Below are positions 1 through 9,226 of a DNA stretch of 64,000 bases, piece by piece; position 1 is the first letter of the stretch; every line of letters begins with the position of its first letter. Below the pieces are notes generated by a model that saw only the letters and a list, made by a program, of their open reading frames with translations, searched no databases and was not told the origin of the DNA. This DNA is from Mesorhizobium loti (lineage in GTDB: Bacteria > Pseudomonadota > Alphaproteobacteria > Rhizobiales > Rhizobiaceae), in assembly GCA_002356515.1 (NCBI GenBank), contig AP017605.1:868001-932000 (forward strand), written 5' to 3'. The position numbers and the translations under genes are program-made.

Positions 1-282
1 CTGGTGGTCTGGGCGTGGCTGTTCATCCTCAGCACCTGCTCCTATCTGGTCGATTATTTCGGCCTGCACGGCTATCTCAGATGGTCGCTGATCCTGATCT
101 TCATGATCCTCAAGGCTGGGCTGATTGTCGCTGTCTTCATGCATATGGCCTGGGAAAGGCTGGCGCTCGCCTATGCGATCATACTGCCGCCGATACTGGT
201 GCTGGTGTTCGTGGCGATGATGCTCTTCGAGGCCGATTACACGCTTTTGACCCGGATGACGTTTTTCGGCGCTGGCCCCTGA
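1..282 (+). CDS. Cytochrome c oxidase subunit IV family protein, 5' end outside the window
   Basis: About 93 codons are visible, open to the left edge; a GTG at position 4 could be an internal valine or a start. Three hydrophobic segments are seen, and the middle one carries LKAGLIVAVFMHMAWER, the Lys/His/Met-containing helix typical of the small prokaryotic COX4 family. Such proteins are accessory membrane subunits of heme-copper terminal oxidases. The rest of the oxidase operon would lie to the left, outside the window. The family assignment rests on the helix pattern; the true start cannot be fixed from the visible sequence. Confidence 0.75.
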   Translation: MVVWAWLFILSTCSYLVDYFGLHGYLRWSLILIFMILKAGLIVAVFMHMAWERLALAYAIILPPILVLVFVAMMLFEADYTLLTRMTFFGAGP

Positions 283-461
283 CCGGCACTCCGGGTCGGC
301 CGGCGACATCCGCGGCCGGAAATCGCCCGCGCCGCCTGCCAGTCGGCGGCCTTGAAACAAGCGGCCGCTGGTGCATTTCTCCTGGTACCGGAAACGACAG
401 GAGGAACGAATTGCCCTCGTTTCCGCATGCGTCGCGAACTCAAGCAAGAGGGACGCCAAAA

Positions 462-935
462 ATGACCATCGCAAACAGACTTAGGGAATTTATCGACGGC
501 AAGGGAATTTCCTACGACACCGTCCCGCACCATCGCACATCCACCAGCAGGCAGTCGGCAATAGCCGCGCATGTGCCCGGCAGCATCATGGCCAAGTCAG
601 TGGTCGTTCACCACGAACTTGGCTATGCGCTGGCCGTGGTTCCAAGCACGCACAGGATCGAGCTCGGCAGGTTGCAGGACGTCATGGACAGACGCCTCGG
701 CCTCGCCTCCGAAGATGAAGTGGTTTCTCTCTTCGGCGATTGCGACATCGGCGCCATCCCACCGATCGGCGCTGCCTACGATGTGCCGGTGATCCTCGAT
801 GAAAGCCTCGGCGACGCCGCCGACATCTATTTCGAGGGCGGCGACCACAGGACGCTGGTGCATGTAAGCGGCAAGGACTTCCGCAACCTCACCAGGGATG
901 CACGCCAGGCCCGCTTCAGCCACGCTGCCTACTGA
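462..935 (+). CDS. YbaK/EbsC-type aminoacyl-tRNA deacylase-like protein
   Basis: A 157-residue protein of the YbaK/ProX editing-domain fold, which in known members hydrolyses mischarged aminoacyl-tRNAs in trans. The conserved lysine lies in MAKSVVV (Lys45). A Gly-rich segment DIGAIPPIGAAYDVPVI near residues 95-110 matches the family's substrate-pocket loop, and the C-terminal VHVSGKDF strand is also typical. The ATG at 462 is chosen because AAGAGGGA lies just upstream and the domain starts at once. The frame stays open further upstream, but that part has no family character. Which aminoacyl-tRNA is edited cannot be told from sequence. Confidence 0.8.
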   Translation: MTIANRLREFIDGKGISYDTVPHHRTSTSRQSAIAAHVPGSIMAKSVVVHHELGYALAVVPSTHRIELGRLQDVMDRRLGLASEDEVVSLFGDCDIGAIPPIGAAYDVPVILDESLGDAADIYFEGGDHRTLVHVSGKDFRNLTRDARQARFSHAAY

Positions 936-983
936 AGCTGATCTTGTCGCGCCGGCGCCGACGCGACAAAGGCTGGAACGTGC

Positions 984-1802
984 TCAGTTCGCCGGTCTGG
1001 CGGAGGCCGGCGGCTCCACGACCTTGCGATAGACATGCCAGGTAGCGTGACCGAGGATCGGCAGCACCACCGCCAGTCCCGCGAACACTGGCACGGAGCC
1101 GATGATCAGCGCGACAGCGACGATCAATCCCCAGACAGCCATGGTGATCGGGTTCGCCATCACCGCCCGAACAGAGGTGTGGATGGCCTCGTAGGCGCCC
1201 ACATCGCGGTCGAGCAGCAGCGGGAAAGCGACGACCGTCGTGCACAACACCACGACGGCGAAGACGAAGCCGATGGCGTGCCCGAGGATGATCAGCGTCC
1301 AGCCGCGCCCGGTGGCGAATATCTGATTGATGAAGCCGGATATCGATTCCGGCGGCGCCGGGCCAAACAGATATTGGTAGAACATCTGCGCAGTCAGGAG
1401 CCACGCGATGAAGATCGCAAACAGCATGATCCCGACCGCCGCGATCGCCGGCAAAGCCGGGGAATTCCTGACCTCGAAAGCGTGCCGCCAGGACGTATCG
1501 AGCCCCGCCTCCCGCCTGCGGCTGATCTCATAGAGGCCGATCGCCGCGAACGGGCCGATCAGCGCAAAGCCGGACACCAGCGGAAACAGCAAGGGCAGCG
1601 CATTGGCGCCCGATGTCCAGGCGGCGAGCACGACGCCGACGAGCGGGTAGATCAGGCAGAGAAAGACGATATGCGAGGGCTTGACCATGAAATCGTCGAC
1701 GCCGCGCCTGAGTGCGTCGAAGAGGTCGGAAACACCGATCTTTCGAATTCTCATATGCTCCAGCGTCTCGCTGGCACCTGCAATCACGTGAAAGCTCGCC
1801 AT
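984..1802 (-). CDS. DUF2189 family integral membrane protein
   Basis: A 272-residue protein with about six hydrophobic segments after a soluble N-terminal 35 residues. The segment IRKIGVSDLFDALRRGVDDF followed by PLVGVVLAAW and the central ALIGPFAAIGLYEISRR pattern match DUF2189, a family of alphaproteobacterial inner-membrane proteins. Function is unknown; proximity to respiratory genes here may be incidental. The ATG at 1802 has GGAGGAACG upstream. Its nearest neighbour on the same strand is ctaB, 450 bases upstream, so it is probably its own transcription unit. Confidence 0.8.
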   Translation of the reverse strand: MASFHVIAGASETLEHMRIRKIGVSDLFDALRRGVDDFMVKPSHIVFLCLIYPLVGVVLAAWTSGANALPLLFPLVSGFALIGPFAAIGLYEISRRREAGLDTSWRHAFEVRNSPALPAIAAVGIMLFAIFIAWLLTAQMFYQYLFGPAPPESISGFINQIFATGRGWTLIILGHAIGFVFAVVVLCTTVVAFPLLLDRDVGAYEAIHTSVRAVMANPITMAVWGLIVAVALIIGSVPVFAGLAVVLPILGHATWHVYRKVVEPPASARPAN

Positions 1803-2132
1803 GACCGTTCCTCCAGATCAGGTCCGGCAAGGTCGGGGGGTTCACGGTGCCACCGATGTGCATGGCTGGCCACGCAAACGCGACCTGCACTGCCCCTAAC
1901 ATACTCTCTTGTGCGGGACTTGTCGCCTTGTTGGTAAGGGGTTGGTGGTGGCGGGCGGGACGCTGGCCCCGGAAGTCTTTCTTCGATATTCTTATACAGT
2001 GCCGCGCGCCCCTTTTTGGCGCGCTCGGGACGCTGCAGGCACTTTTGATTGGCGCATGATCTCCCGGCCGGAGGTCAGCGAAGCGGAAATCGATCCGGTT
2101 TCGCAACCGTGCGCCAGGTCGAGGTGAAGATC
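1803..2132. other. Intergenic region between the DUF2189 gene and ctaB, no clear gene
   Basis: No convincing gene lies between these two minus-strand genes apart from the possible 26-residue ORF listed separately at 2133. The part nearest 1802 should hold the promoter of the DUF2189 gene. Short frames on both strands here lack a ribosome-binding site and coding character. Confidence 0.4.
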
Positions 2133-2213
2133 ATGGACGCAAGGACGGTTCTCATACTTGGCCTCGGCATAGTCATTCTGCTGCTGTTGGGATTTTGTGC
2201 GCTGCCATCGTGA
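2133..2213 (+). CDS. Possible 26-residue single-pass membrane peptide
   Basis: ATG at 2133 follows GAGGTGAAG at a good ribosome-binding distance and opens a 26-codon frame. The peptide is a basic N-terminus (MDARTV) followed by one continuous hydrophobic helix (LILGLGIVILLLLGF) and a short CALPS tail. It is too short for composition statistics and could be chance in GC-rich DNA. It stands antisense to the direction of ctaB and the DUF2189 gene, in otherwise empty sequence. Listed as a candidate only. Confidence 0.22.
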   Translation: MDARTVLILGLGIVILLLLGFCALPS

Positions 2214-2254
2214 CGGATCAGTGTGCGGTCTGCAGCATGGCACTTGCCAACCGT

Positions 2255-3190
2255 TCAAGCGCCGGCTGAAACCAGCGCGCGCATGATGACGGTGTCGGCA
2301 AGCAGCGCGGCGAAAATCGCGAAAAGATAGAAGATCGAATAGGCAAACAGCGCCTTGGCGGGCTTCAATTCCTTTTCGGCAGCGGCCAGGACCTTCCAGG
2401 CGTGCCAAATAAAACCCACGCCCAACACGGCCGAGACAATTCCGTAGTAAATGCTGGCGAATCCGAAGGCCCAAGGCAGCACGCCGGCCGGCGCCAGAAG
2501 CAGCGCATAGGCAAGGATCTGCTTCTTCGTCGAAGCCGGGCCGGCCACATTCGGCATCATTGGAATGCCGGCGGCGGCGTAGTCGCCGACCTTGAACAGC
2601 GCCAGCGCCCAGAAGTGCGGCGGCGTCCACAGGAAGATGATCAGGAACAGGACCAGGCTTTCGACGCCAACGGCGCCGGTGGCCGCCGCCCAGCCGATGA
2701 CTGGAGGAAGAGCGCCGGCGGCACCGCCAATGACGATGTTCTGCGGCGTCGAGCGTTTCAGCCACATGGTGTAGATGACGACGTAGAAGAAGATGGTGAA
2801 GGCCAGCAGCGATGCGGCGAGCCATCCAACCAACAAGCCGAGCGTCATGACCGAAAGACCGGCAAGCACGAGGCCGAAGCCGAGCGCCTCGCCTGGCATG
2901 ACACGGCCGGACGGAACCGGCCGCCTTGACGTCCGCGACATCAGCGCGTCGATGTCCGCGTCATACCACATGTTGAGAGCCCCAGCCGCCCCTGCCCCGA
3001 TCGCAATCGCACCGATAGCGATCACGGCGATGATCGGATTCATCACAACGGGAGCCACCACCAGGCCGACGAAAGCGGTGAAGATGGAGAGCGCCATGAC
3101 GCGCGGCTTCAGCAGCGCGAAGAAATCGCCCGCCGTCGCTTCCGAGAGGCGGATGGCGGTGTCCCCGAGACGGCTTTCCTTAGTCGACAT
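2255..3190 (-). CDS. ctaB: Heme O synthase (protoheme IX farnesyltransferase)
   Basis: A 311-residue UbiA-superfamily prenyltransferase that would farnesylate heme B to heme O for the cytochrome oxidase. It has about eight to nine membrane helices and the first Asp-rich motif [19 protein letters not shown] near residues 80-100, with the second conserved loop around [18 protein letters not shown]. The start at 3190 ([10 protein letters not shown]) is preferred over upstream codons because the extra 40 residues look non-native. In many rhizobia ctaB sits inside the cox operon; here it is alone with a cytochrome c gene 159 bases upstream, and no oxidase core subunits are visible. Confidence 0.93.
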   Translation of the reverse strand: MSTKESRLGDTAIRLSEATAGDFFALLKPRVMALSIFTAFVGLVVAPVVMNPIIAVIAIGAIAIGAGAAGALNMWYDADIDALMSRTSRRPVPSGRVMPGEALGFGLVLAGLSVMTLGLLVGWLAASLLAFTIFFYVVIYTMWLKRSTPQNIVIGGAAGALPPVIGWAAATGAVGVESLVLFLIIFLWTPPHFWALALFKVGDYAAAGIPMMPNVAGPASTKKQILAYALLLAPAGVLPWAFGFASIYYGIVSAVLGVGFIWHAWKVLAAAEKELKPAKALFAYSIFYLFAIFAALLADTVIMRALVSAGA

Positions 3191-3349
3191 TGCAGGCGAC
3201 CACCGATGGAAGCAGGCAAGCTGGGCCATGATCCCGAACTGAACGCCCACGTGGGCGAAAACCGAACCCTGTTTTTGCTTACGCTGTCCCTTTGATTCCA
3301 ATAAGATCACGGTAAAACAAGGCGTTAGACGAATGGGGGAGGAGCCATG

Positions 3350-3730
3350 TCACTTGGAGAACGTTTTCAGATAGGCAATGACGTTGGCCACGTCTGCATC
3401 GTTCTTGAGGCCGGGAAACGTCATCTTGGTGCCCTTTACCATGGCCTTGGGATCGTGAAGGTAGGTCGTCAGCGTTGGCTCGTCCCATTTGATACCGGAT
3501 TTGCCTGCCGCAATCATGGCATCGGAATATTTAAAATCCGGATGCGTACCGGCCGTGCGGCCGATGACGCCGTGCAGCGATGGACCGATCTTGTTCTTGT
3601 CCTCGTTTGCAATGTGGCAGACTTGGCATTTGGTGAAGACCTTCTCACCAGCCGCGGCATCCTGTGCCCGCGACGGATGCGCAATGAAGATCGTAACGGA
3701 GACCGCAGCGAAAAACGCTATAGCGCGCAT
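3350..3730 (-). CDS. Periplasmic class I cytochrome c (c2/c550 type)
   Basis: A 126-residue exported monoheme cytochrome. Residues 1-22 are a signal peptide ending near HPSRAQ. The heme-binding motif CQVCH is at about residues 35-39, and the distal methionine is in GTKMTFPGLK near residue 103. The segment KIGPSLHGVIGRTAG is typical of the cytochrome c2 group. It probably shuttles electrons to a terminal oxidase; the downstream ctaB gene on the same strand fits a respiratory role. The ATG at 3730 has GGGAGGAA upstream, which settles the start despite an open frame extending further. Confidence 0.92.
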   Translation of the reverse strand: MRAIAFFAAVSVTIFIAHPSRAQDAAAGEKVFTKCQVCHIANEDKNKIGPSLHGVIGRTAGTHPDFKYSDAMIAAGKSGIKWDEPTLTTYLHDPKAMVKGTKMTFPGLKNDADVANVIAYLKTFSK

Positions 3731-3884
3731 GGCATTTCCTCCCTGATCGCCATTTTTGCCTTGGACGATCCCGCGCCTGGGCAGAATATCTCTCCCCAGT
3801 GGAATTGCAGTACTTACATACCATGAAATCCAGGCGACGGGTAGAAAAAGCCAAGCATTGCGAAGGTTTAGAACCCCGGCGCGG

Positions 3885-4442
3885 TCACGGAGGGGAGGTC
3901 CGGCAGGTCCCGGCAATCTGTTCGACCGCCTCTTCAAGCCCGGCAAGGTCGAAATCCGCCTGGCCGCGGCCTGACAACAATCCGAACCGCCAGGAAAGCG
4001 ACAGCCGGCTTGCGGCAACAAGGCGCTTGATGCCGTCGGCGCCATCGCGCACCAGCATTCTGCCGCGCGCCCCGACCGACCAACTCTCGTCGAACTTGCC
4101 GCCGCCGTCGACGGTAACCGACATGGTGATCTTGCGGCTGGCCGAAACCCCGTCATTCAATTGCAGCCATTCGGTCCAGCGCGGTTCGCCGTCTCCCCGG
4201 CAGGCGATGGTCAAAACCGGGCTGTAGCTCAAGGCGCCGCCACCCGTGATCAGTTTGTTGGTGCCATGAAGCGAGGCGGTAACGAGGCCATCATCGTCCG
4301 TGCCGAAGCGCCAGTCGCCGGCAAGCGCGTCGGCTTGGGCGAGATCACAGGCGAATGCCAGAACAAGCGCCAGGGCGACGGCACGCCCCGTTTCGAAGAA
4401 TAGGCTCAACGCCCCCTCCAGGAACCATACGGTTTGCAGCAA
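3885..4442 (-). CDS. Hypothetical exported protein
   Basis: A 185-residue protein not recognised with certainty. Residues around 18-40 (AVALALVLAFACDLAQADA) form a signal peptide, and the mature part begins LAGDWRFGTDD. It contains two cysteines far apart (IACRGDG and AGTCRTS), which may form a disulfide, and mostly beta-strand-like sequence. The general layout resembles small secreted proteins whose mature part reports on a substrate difference, but no family is assigned. The start could be internal. It lies between the cytochrome c gene and tig, on the same strand. Confidence 0.6.
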   Translation of the reverse strand: MLQTVWFLEGALSLFFETGRAVALALVLAFACDLAQADALAGDWRFGTDDDGLVTASLHGTNKLITGGGALSYSPVLTIACRGDGEPRWTEWLQLNDGVSASRKITMSVTVDGGGKFDESWSVGARGRMLVRDGADGIKRLVAASRLSLSWRFGLLSGRGQADFDLAGLEEAVEQIAGTCRTSPP

Positions 4443-4525
4443 CAGCGCAGATAGTGATTAGCGCTTGGTTTAGCCAAGTGCCGCCTCCCGCGAAGCGAAT
4501 CGGCTGTTGCAGTTTCGCAACGAAA

Positions 4526-4547
4526 AAGGCCGCCCCGGGGCGGCCTT
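4526..4547 (-). terminator. Rho-independent terminator of tig
   Basis: Perfect inverted repeat AAGGCCGCCCC/GGGGCGGCCTT followed on the minus strand by a short T-run (TTTTTCG). It lies 25 bases past the tig stop. Confidence 0.8.
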
Positions 4548-4572
4548 CGTCGATTCCATCAAGTACGGGACC

Positions 4573-6051
4573 TTATTCGGCGTCCTTGGCTGCCTTTTTC
4601 TTCGGCGCGGCCTTCTTCTTCGGCTCTTCCGCCTCGTCCTCGCTCGCCTTGGCTTCAGCCTTCTTGGCCGCGGCCTTCTTGGCGGGCTTCGCCTTGGTCG
4701 TGGTTTCCGCTTCCTCGTCGTCGGCCATCAGCTCTTCCTTGCTGACCTTGACGTCGGTGACCGAGATCTGGCCGAGCAGGTGATCGACCACCTTCTCCTC
4801 GAACATCGGCGCGCGCAGCGCATTCAGCGCCTCGGGGTTGTTGCGGTAGAACTCGAAAGCTTCCTGCTGCTGGTTGGCCGGGAAGCGGCGAACCTGCTCG
4901 AACAGGCCGCGCTGCAATTCCTCGTCCGATACGGTGACACCGGCCTTTTCGCCGATCTCGGCCAGCACCAGGCCGAGGCGCACGCGGCGCTCGGCAAGAC
5001 GCAGATATTCGGCGCGGGCTTCTTCTTCGGTCGTCTCTTCGTCGGCGAAGGTGCGGCCAGCGGCTTCCAGATCGCGATTGACCTGCGCCCAGATGTTGTT
5101 GAACTCGGCGTCGATGAGCTTCGACGGTGCCTCGAACGAATAGGCCGCATCGAGCTGGTCCAGCAGCTGGCGCTTGACCTTCTGGCGCGTCATCGAGCCG
5201 AACTGGTTCTCGATCTGGCCGCGCACGATCTCACGCAGGCGCTCCAGCGATTCCAGGCCAAGGTTCTTGGCGGTCTCGTCGTTGATTTCCAGTTCGCCCG
5301 GCTTCGACACTTCCTTGACGGTGACGTCGAAGGTCGCTTCCTTGCCGGCCAGATGCGCCGCCTGGTAGTTTTCCGGGAAGGTCACGGTGACCTGCTTTTC
5401 GTCGCCGGCCTTGGTGCCGATGAGCTGATCCTCGAAGCCCGGAATGAACTCCTTGGAGCCCAGCACCAGCGGCTGGTCGGTGCCGGCGCCGCCGGCAAAG
5501 GCCTCGCCGTCGATCTTGCCGAGATAATCGATGCTGACGCGGTCGCCTTCGGCGGCCTTGCCGGTCTTCGGCTCGTAGCTGCGCGCCGATTCGGCGACGC
5601 GCTTGACCTGGTCGTCGATCTCGGAGTCCGGCACGTCGAACACCTGGCGCGTCACCTTGATGTCGGAGAAATCCTTGATCTCGATCGCCGGAATGATCTC
5701 GTAGTTGAGGCGGAATTCGAAATCGGTGCCGCCGGCCAGGATCTTCTCGGCTTCCTTCTCGTCCTCGGTCATGATGACTTCGGGCTGCATGGCGGCCTTT
5801 TCGCCGCGGCCCGTGATGATCGAGCGGGTCGAATCGTTGAGGATCTCGTTGACCACTTCGGCCATGAACGACTTGCCATAGACCTTGCGCAGGTGCTGCA
5901 CCGGCACCTTGCCCGGCCGGAAGCCGTTGATGCGAACCTTGTTGCGGGCGTCCGACAGCCGCGCCATCAGCTTGGCTTCCATGTCACCGGCCGGCACGGT
6001 GATCTTGATCTCGCGCTTGAGACCGGAGTTGAGCGTTTCGGTGACCTGCAT
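4573..6051 (-). CDS. tig: Trigger factor, ribosome-associated chaperone and prolyl isomerase
   Basis: A 492-residue protein with the three expected domains: N-terminal ribosome-binding domain containing the signature NGFRPGKVP (near residue 43), an FKBP-type isomerase domain beginning about [20 protein letters not shown] (residues 165-185), and a helical C-terminal domain. It ends in an extra Lys/Ala/Glu-rich tail of about 50 residues ([16 protein letters not shown]), common in rhizobial trigger factors and probably disordered. It binds the ribosome exit tunnel and protects nascent chains. It is a single-gene unit with its own terminator. Confidence 0.97.
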   Translation of the reverse strand: MQVTETLNSGLKREIKITVPAGDMEAKLMARLSDARNKVRINGFRPGKVPVQHLRKVYGKSFMAEVVNEILNDSTRSIITGRGEKAAMQPEVIMTEDEKEAEKILAGGTDFEFRLNYEIIPAIEIKDFSDIKVTRQVFDVPDSEIDDQVKRVAESARSYEPKTGKAAEGDRVSIDYLGKIDGEAFAGGAGTDQPLVLGSKEFIPGFEDQLIGTKAGDEKQVTVTFPENYQAAHLAGKEATFDVTVKEVSKPGELEINDETAKNLGLESLERLREIVRGQIENQFGSMTRQKVKRQLLDQLDAAYSFEAPSKLIDAEFNNIWAQVNRDLEAAGRTFADEETTEEEARAEYLRLAERRVRLGLVLAEIGEKAGVTVSDEELQRGLFEQVRRFPANQQQEAFEFYRNNPEALNALRAPMFEEKVVDHLLGQISVTDVKVSKEELMADDEEAETTTKAKPAKKAAAKKAEAKASEDEAEEPKKKAAPKKKAAKDAE

Positions 6052-6398
6052 CGTAAAACCTTTGTTTTCACCAATGAGACTGCCACGGCCTCTGCCGTTT
6101 ACAGCCTGCCGGTATAATCTTGCCGGGAATGGCTTTTGGTACGGAACCTGGCGATTTGACCGAAATTACGGCTCAAACTCTCCCAAACTGCGTTCCAAAA
6201 TGTGAATAAGTTCTTGTTTTTCCTACTTCTTATCACATTCTGTAGAAGCGGATCGTCGCGTCCCGTCACATTTGACACGCCTTTTGTCACAGGCGAGGCT
6301 AATTTTCAACAGTCTTCGCGCTTAGGCGAATAACCAACATTTCGACATCTCGTCTCCGACATTGACAGAATGATGGCTACATGGGATTGCCGGACGAT
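6052..6398. other. tig promoter region and tRNA-Leu upstream region, no gene
   Basis: About 350 bases between divergent tig and tRNA-Leu. It is less GC-rich than its surroundings and contains a repeated TGTGAC/GTCACA word (around 6265-6292). A TTGACA lies at 6362-6367, about 32 bases before the tRNA, and may be its -35 element; no good -10 is seen. No protein-coding frame is convincing. Confidence 0.4.
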
Positions 6399-6483
6399 GC
6401 GGATGTGGCGGAACTGGTAGACGCCCTGGATTTAGGTTCCAGTGCCGAAAGGCGTGGGGGTTCGAGTCCCTTCATCCGCACCA
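6399..6483 (+). tRNA. tRNA-Leu (anticodon TAG)
   Basis: An 85-base cloverleaf read by eye. The acceptor stem is GCGGATG/CATCCGC, with a D-arm GCGGAACTGGTAGACGC and an anticodon stem CTGGA/TCCAG enclosing loop TTTAGGT (anticodon TAG at 6433-6435). It has a long class II variable arm, a T-arm GGGGTTCGAGTCCC, discriminator A and an encoded CCA at the 3' end. The long variable arm fits leucine. A GC-rich hairpin (CCACCC ... GGGTGG) follows directly and may end transcription. Confidence 0.97.
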
Positions 6484-6573
6484 CCCCTCGCTCTGCGAGC
6501 TTCGGGTGGCAGGCCAGCTGAAAATCGCTGGATGTAAAGTGTGTCCCTCCGACCCTAGCGTCTGATGGCTTCG

Positions 6574-6966
6574 TCAGATGACCGCTATCGCGTCGACCTC
6601 TATGAGATAGCCTGGAGACATTATCGCTACCCCGACCACCACATTGGCTGGTTTGTGATCTCCAAACAGCGAAATCTGCGCTTCTTCGATGATCGGAACG
6701 TGTTCATCGCGCCTATAATCGACAATGTAGATCGTGATTTTGCAAACTTGCTCAGGCCGTGCACCTGCCGCATTGAGCGCTCGGCCGAGATTGCCGAATG
6801 CCAGGCGCGCTTGCGCCGCAAAATCACCATGCCCAACGAGCTTGCCGTGTATGTCTTCGGGCTGCTGACCTGAAACGAACACCAGCTTGGATCCCGTCGC
6901 GACGACAACCTGCGTGTACATCTCCGGAACTGGCAGATCATCGGGGTTGATGAGTTCGAGCGGCAC
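6574..6966 (-). CDS. RidA family protein (YjgF/YER057c/UK114)
   Basis: A 130-residue single-domain protein of the RidA fold. RidA enzymes are homotrimers that hydrolyse reactive enamine/imine intermediates. Typical strands are seen: LVFVSGQQPEDIHGKLVG (residues ~28-45), GRALNAAGARPEQVCKITIY (~60-80) and IEVDAIAVI at the end. The position of the archetypal catalytic arginine cannot be confirmed by eye, so deaminase activity is not assumed. A GTG at 6966 is chosen as start because CAGGAG lies at the right distance; the frame extends upstream without homology. Confidence 0.85.
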   Translation of the reverse strand: MPLELINPDDLPVPEMYTQVVVATGSKLVFVSGQQPEDIHGKLVGHGDFAAQARLAFGNLGRALNAAGARPEQVCKITIYIVDYRRDEHVPIIEEAQISLFGDHKPANVVVGVAIMSPGYLIEVDAIAVI

Positions 6967-7101
6967 TGAACAATCTCCTGCTTCGTTCGACTGAAATCGA
7001 CATTGGCGATCGCCGCGCGCACCGCCGCTATCGGCATGGCCCCGCGCGAAATCTTCGAGGGCGACGCGCCAGCGCCGGCGCGTCAATCATGAGTATGCAG
7101 C

Positions 7102-7686
7102 CTAGTACAGCGGCTCCTCGAACAGCGTCTTGTCGCCATCGACCAGCGCCTTGATCTGCGCGGTACCATCGCTGGCAAGGGCAAGCCGTATCCCGAATGG
7201 ACGCACGCGCATGTCGTTCTGGATCGCCATACCCTGGCCTTCCGGCAGGTAGAAGCGTTCGATGCCGTAATCCGGTGCGATTGTCGCGCCTTCCTCGCGC
7301 AGATCCCAGCCAGCCGCGACATGACCTGCAATGTCCGCTTCATCGGCCGCGGCCGGCGCCGGCGGCCTGCCGAACCAGGCGGTGGTCGGCGCCCAATAGC
7401 CGTCGGCGCCCTTCTTCAGGCGGACCATGATCGACGTGTCGTCGCTGGAAAATTTGTCGGCGGGGATGTTGGCGATCATCTTCACCGGTATGCGCGTGAT
7501 GCTGTAGCTGAGGATGATGTAGTCGCCGCGCAGCAGGTCGCGCGGATCGACGGGTTCGATCTTCAGGAGCACTTCCTTGCCGCTGCGCAGGATCGCCGCC
7601 CGCCCTGCAATGATCCAGCTCAGGAAGCCGATCTGGACGAGCGCCAATACCAGCGCCGAGACAACAAGCCTCTTTCCGGTCATCAT
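7102..7686 (-). CDS. GDYXXLXY-domain membrane-anchored protein
   Basis: A 194-residue protein with one N-terminal membrane helix (residues 8-30) and a periplasmic domain carrying RGDYIILSYSI, the GDYxxLxY signature that names the family, near residue 54. Its start overlaps the stop of the DUF2157 gene by four bases (ATGA), so the two are translationally coupled. This pairing is a recurrent one in bacteria; the two probably work as a membrane complex of unknown function. The gene could start one codon later, at the second Met. Confidence 0.85.
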   Translation of the reverse strand: MMTGKRLVVSALVLALVQIGFLSWIIAGRAAILRSGKEVLLKIEPVDPRDLLRGDYIILSYSITRIPVKMIANIPADKFSSDDTSIMVRLKKGADGYWAPTTAWFGRPPAPAAADEADIAGHVAAGWDLREEGATIAPDYGIERFYLPEGQGMAIQNDMRVRPFGIRLALASDGTAQIKALVDGDKTLFEEPLY

Positions 7687-8801
7687 GCGGTGGCTCCTCC
7701 GGTGGCCGGACCCTTCATGCGTTTTTCGACGCGGATGATGATGATGGCGAGGATGCCGAGCAGCACCGCTGCCGCGAGAAAAAAGCCGGCGGTGTCGAGC
7801 ATCGACTGCAAGGTCACGACATAGATGATGGCGAGTTCGAAGGCGAAGCCGAGATAGGCCAGCCAGCGCAGGCCGCGGCTTTCCCGTCCCGCCAGCACGA
7901 TTGCCGCAACGATGCCGGCCAGCGCCACCACCGAGGCAAGGGCGAAGCCGCTATTGTAGCTGCTTTCATCCGCGAGTGAGAACTGGATCATCGCCAGGCC
8001 AGTGAGGAAGCCGAACAGCGCATGCAGCGGCAAACGGCCGCCAAGCTGCACGATCCTGTCCACCGGGTCGGGCGCGAAGACGGCAGCCGCGAACAGCAAT
8101 GCCGACACGACGACCAGCGGGATCGCCACCCGCAGCGTCTCGTGATCCGTGACCAGCAGCGTGAGATAGAAGAGCAGCGACAGGATGATCAGGTGGCGAG
8201 CGGCCTGGCTGCGGGTCCAGAACGAGATCGCAAACAGCACGATCGCCATGACGACGAAGAAATGCGGAAATTCGCTGCGGTTGTAGTAGTCGAATCCTTT
8301 CAGGAACAGCCAGGCATCGGCGATGCCCACCGAAGCGACCGTCAGCGGGTTCGACCTGAGCGCCACCGCCGCCAGCGCCGTGCCAGCGCCCCAGGTGACC
8401 AGCGCTGAAGCCTCGTCGCCGGACAGATGGTACATCTGCCCGATCAGCGCGATCGAACCACCGAAAGCTGCGGCAGCCACGATCCACAGGGCTTCGCCGA
8501 TCGCCGCATGGTCGCGCGTCTTCAGCACTGCGCCACCGACATAGCCGCCGAGGATAATGGCAAAGAGCGCTGCCACCCGCGCCAGCCGCGGGATCGCCTC
8601 CCAGTTGGCGGCGACGAAAATCAGAATGGCCGCGCCAAACAGCAGGGCCGCCATCATCGCCAGGATCGAACCGAAGCTCAGTGATGTGCGCGTATTGGCC
8701 TCGACGTCACGCGTCAGGGCGTCGGCTGTCGCGGCGTCGATCAGGCCTGCCTGGAGCCACCGCGCGATATCGGATCTGACCCGTGTCGAGTAGCCCGCCA
8801 T
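7683..8801 (-). CDS. DUF2157 family polytopic membrane protein
   Basis: A 372-residue protein with a short cytoplasmic N-terminal region (IARWLQAGLIDAATADAL, residues 11-28, typical of DUF2157) followed by about ten to twelve hydrophobic helices. Family members have no settled function. It is the first gene of a two-gene operon with the GDYXXLXY gene, sharing a four-base overlap. Confidence 0.87.
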   Translation of the reverse strand: MAGYSTRVRSDIARWLQAGLIDAATADALTRDVEANTRTSLSFGSILAMMAALLFGAAILIFVAANWEAIPRLARVAALFAIILGGYVGGAVLKTRDHAAIGEALWIVAAAAFGGSIALIGQMYHLSGDEASALVTWGAGTALAAVALRSNPLTVASVGIADAWLFLKGFDYYNRSEFPHFFVVMAIVLFAISFWTRSQAARHLIILSLLFYLTLLVTDHETLRVAIPLVVVSALLFAAAVFAPDPVDRIVQLGGRLPLHALFGFLTGLAMIQFSLADESSYNSGFALASVVALAGIVAAIVLAGRESRGLRWLAYLGFAFELAIIYVVTLQSMLDTAGFFLAAAVLLGILAIIIIRVEKRMKGPATGGATA

Positions 8802-9036
8802 GTCCTGCCTCCCCCGCTAGGTCGTTTTTTCAGCCGAACCAGCCAAACCGTTGACGTCACGGCACTTTCTGATTCTGGCTTCTTTGTGTCAGGTCCGTGA
8901 AGGCGCGTTAATGTTGCATTGCACAATTTGCATTGCTGCCATGCAGCCATAGCGCTTTTAAATCGATATGAGCCCGCCTATTTATGGTTCGTACACAAAC
9001 GGAATGATCCGCAAGAAAGACGAAACGAGAACTACC

Positions 9037-9177
9037 ATGAACCTGATCCGCAACTACCGCAACTGGCGCCGCTACAGGGACACCGTGTCCGAGCTGAGCC
9101 GCCTGAGCAACCGCGAACTGACCGACCTCGGCATTAGCCGCAGCGACATTCCTTACGTCGCTCGCAAGGCGGTCTAA
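9037..9177 (+). CDS. DUF1127 small basic protein, first copy
   Basis: A 46-residue protein, MNLIRNYRNWRRYRDTVSEL at the N-terminus, then the DUF1127 core LSRLSNRELTDLGISRSDI. It carries many arginines. Known DUF1127 proteins of alphaproteobacteria bind RNA; in Rhodobacter sphaeroides CcaF1 affects maturation of the small RNAs encoded directly downstream of it. Here the same arrangement is seen (CCTCCTCCC hairpins from 9376). The ATG at 9037 has a GA-rich leader (AAACGAGA). The frame is open upstream to 8968, but the family starts at MNLIRNY. Confidence 0.9.
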   Translation: MNLIRNYRNWRRYRDTVSELSRLSNRELTDLGISRSDIPYVARKAV

Positions 9178-9180
9178 TTC

Positions 9181-9202
9181 TTCGGACCGCAAATGGTCCG
9201 AA
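9181..9202 (+). promoter_or_regulatory. Hairpin between the two DUF1127 genes
   Basis: Perfect 8-bp stem TTCGGACC/GGTCCGAA with a six-base loop GCAAAT, starting three bases after the first DUF1127 stop. There is no T-run, so it is more likely a processing or stability element than a terminator. Confidence 0.55.
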
Positions 9203-9226
9203 CAAGTTTCTGAAAAGAGAACGACA

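Noticed and set aside
4507..6117. Long plus-strand open frame of 536 codons antisense to tig
   Set aside because: It mirrors the tig codons (GC-rich third positions keep the opposite strand open), has no domain and no ribosome-binding site.
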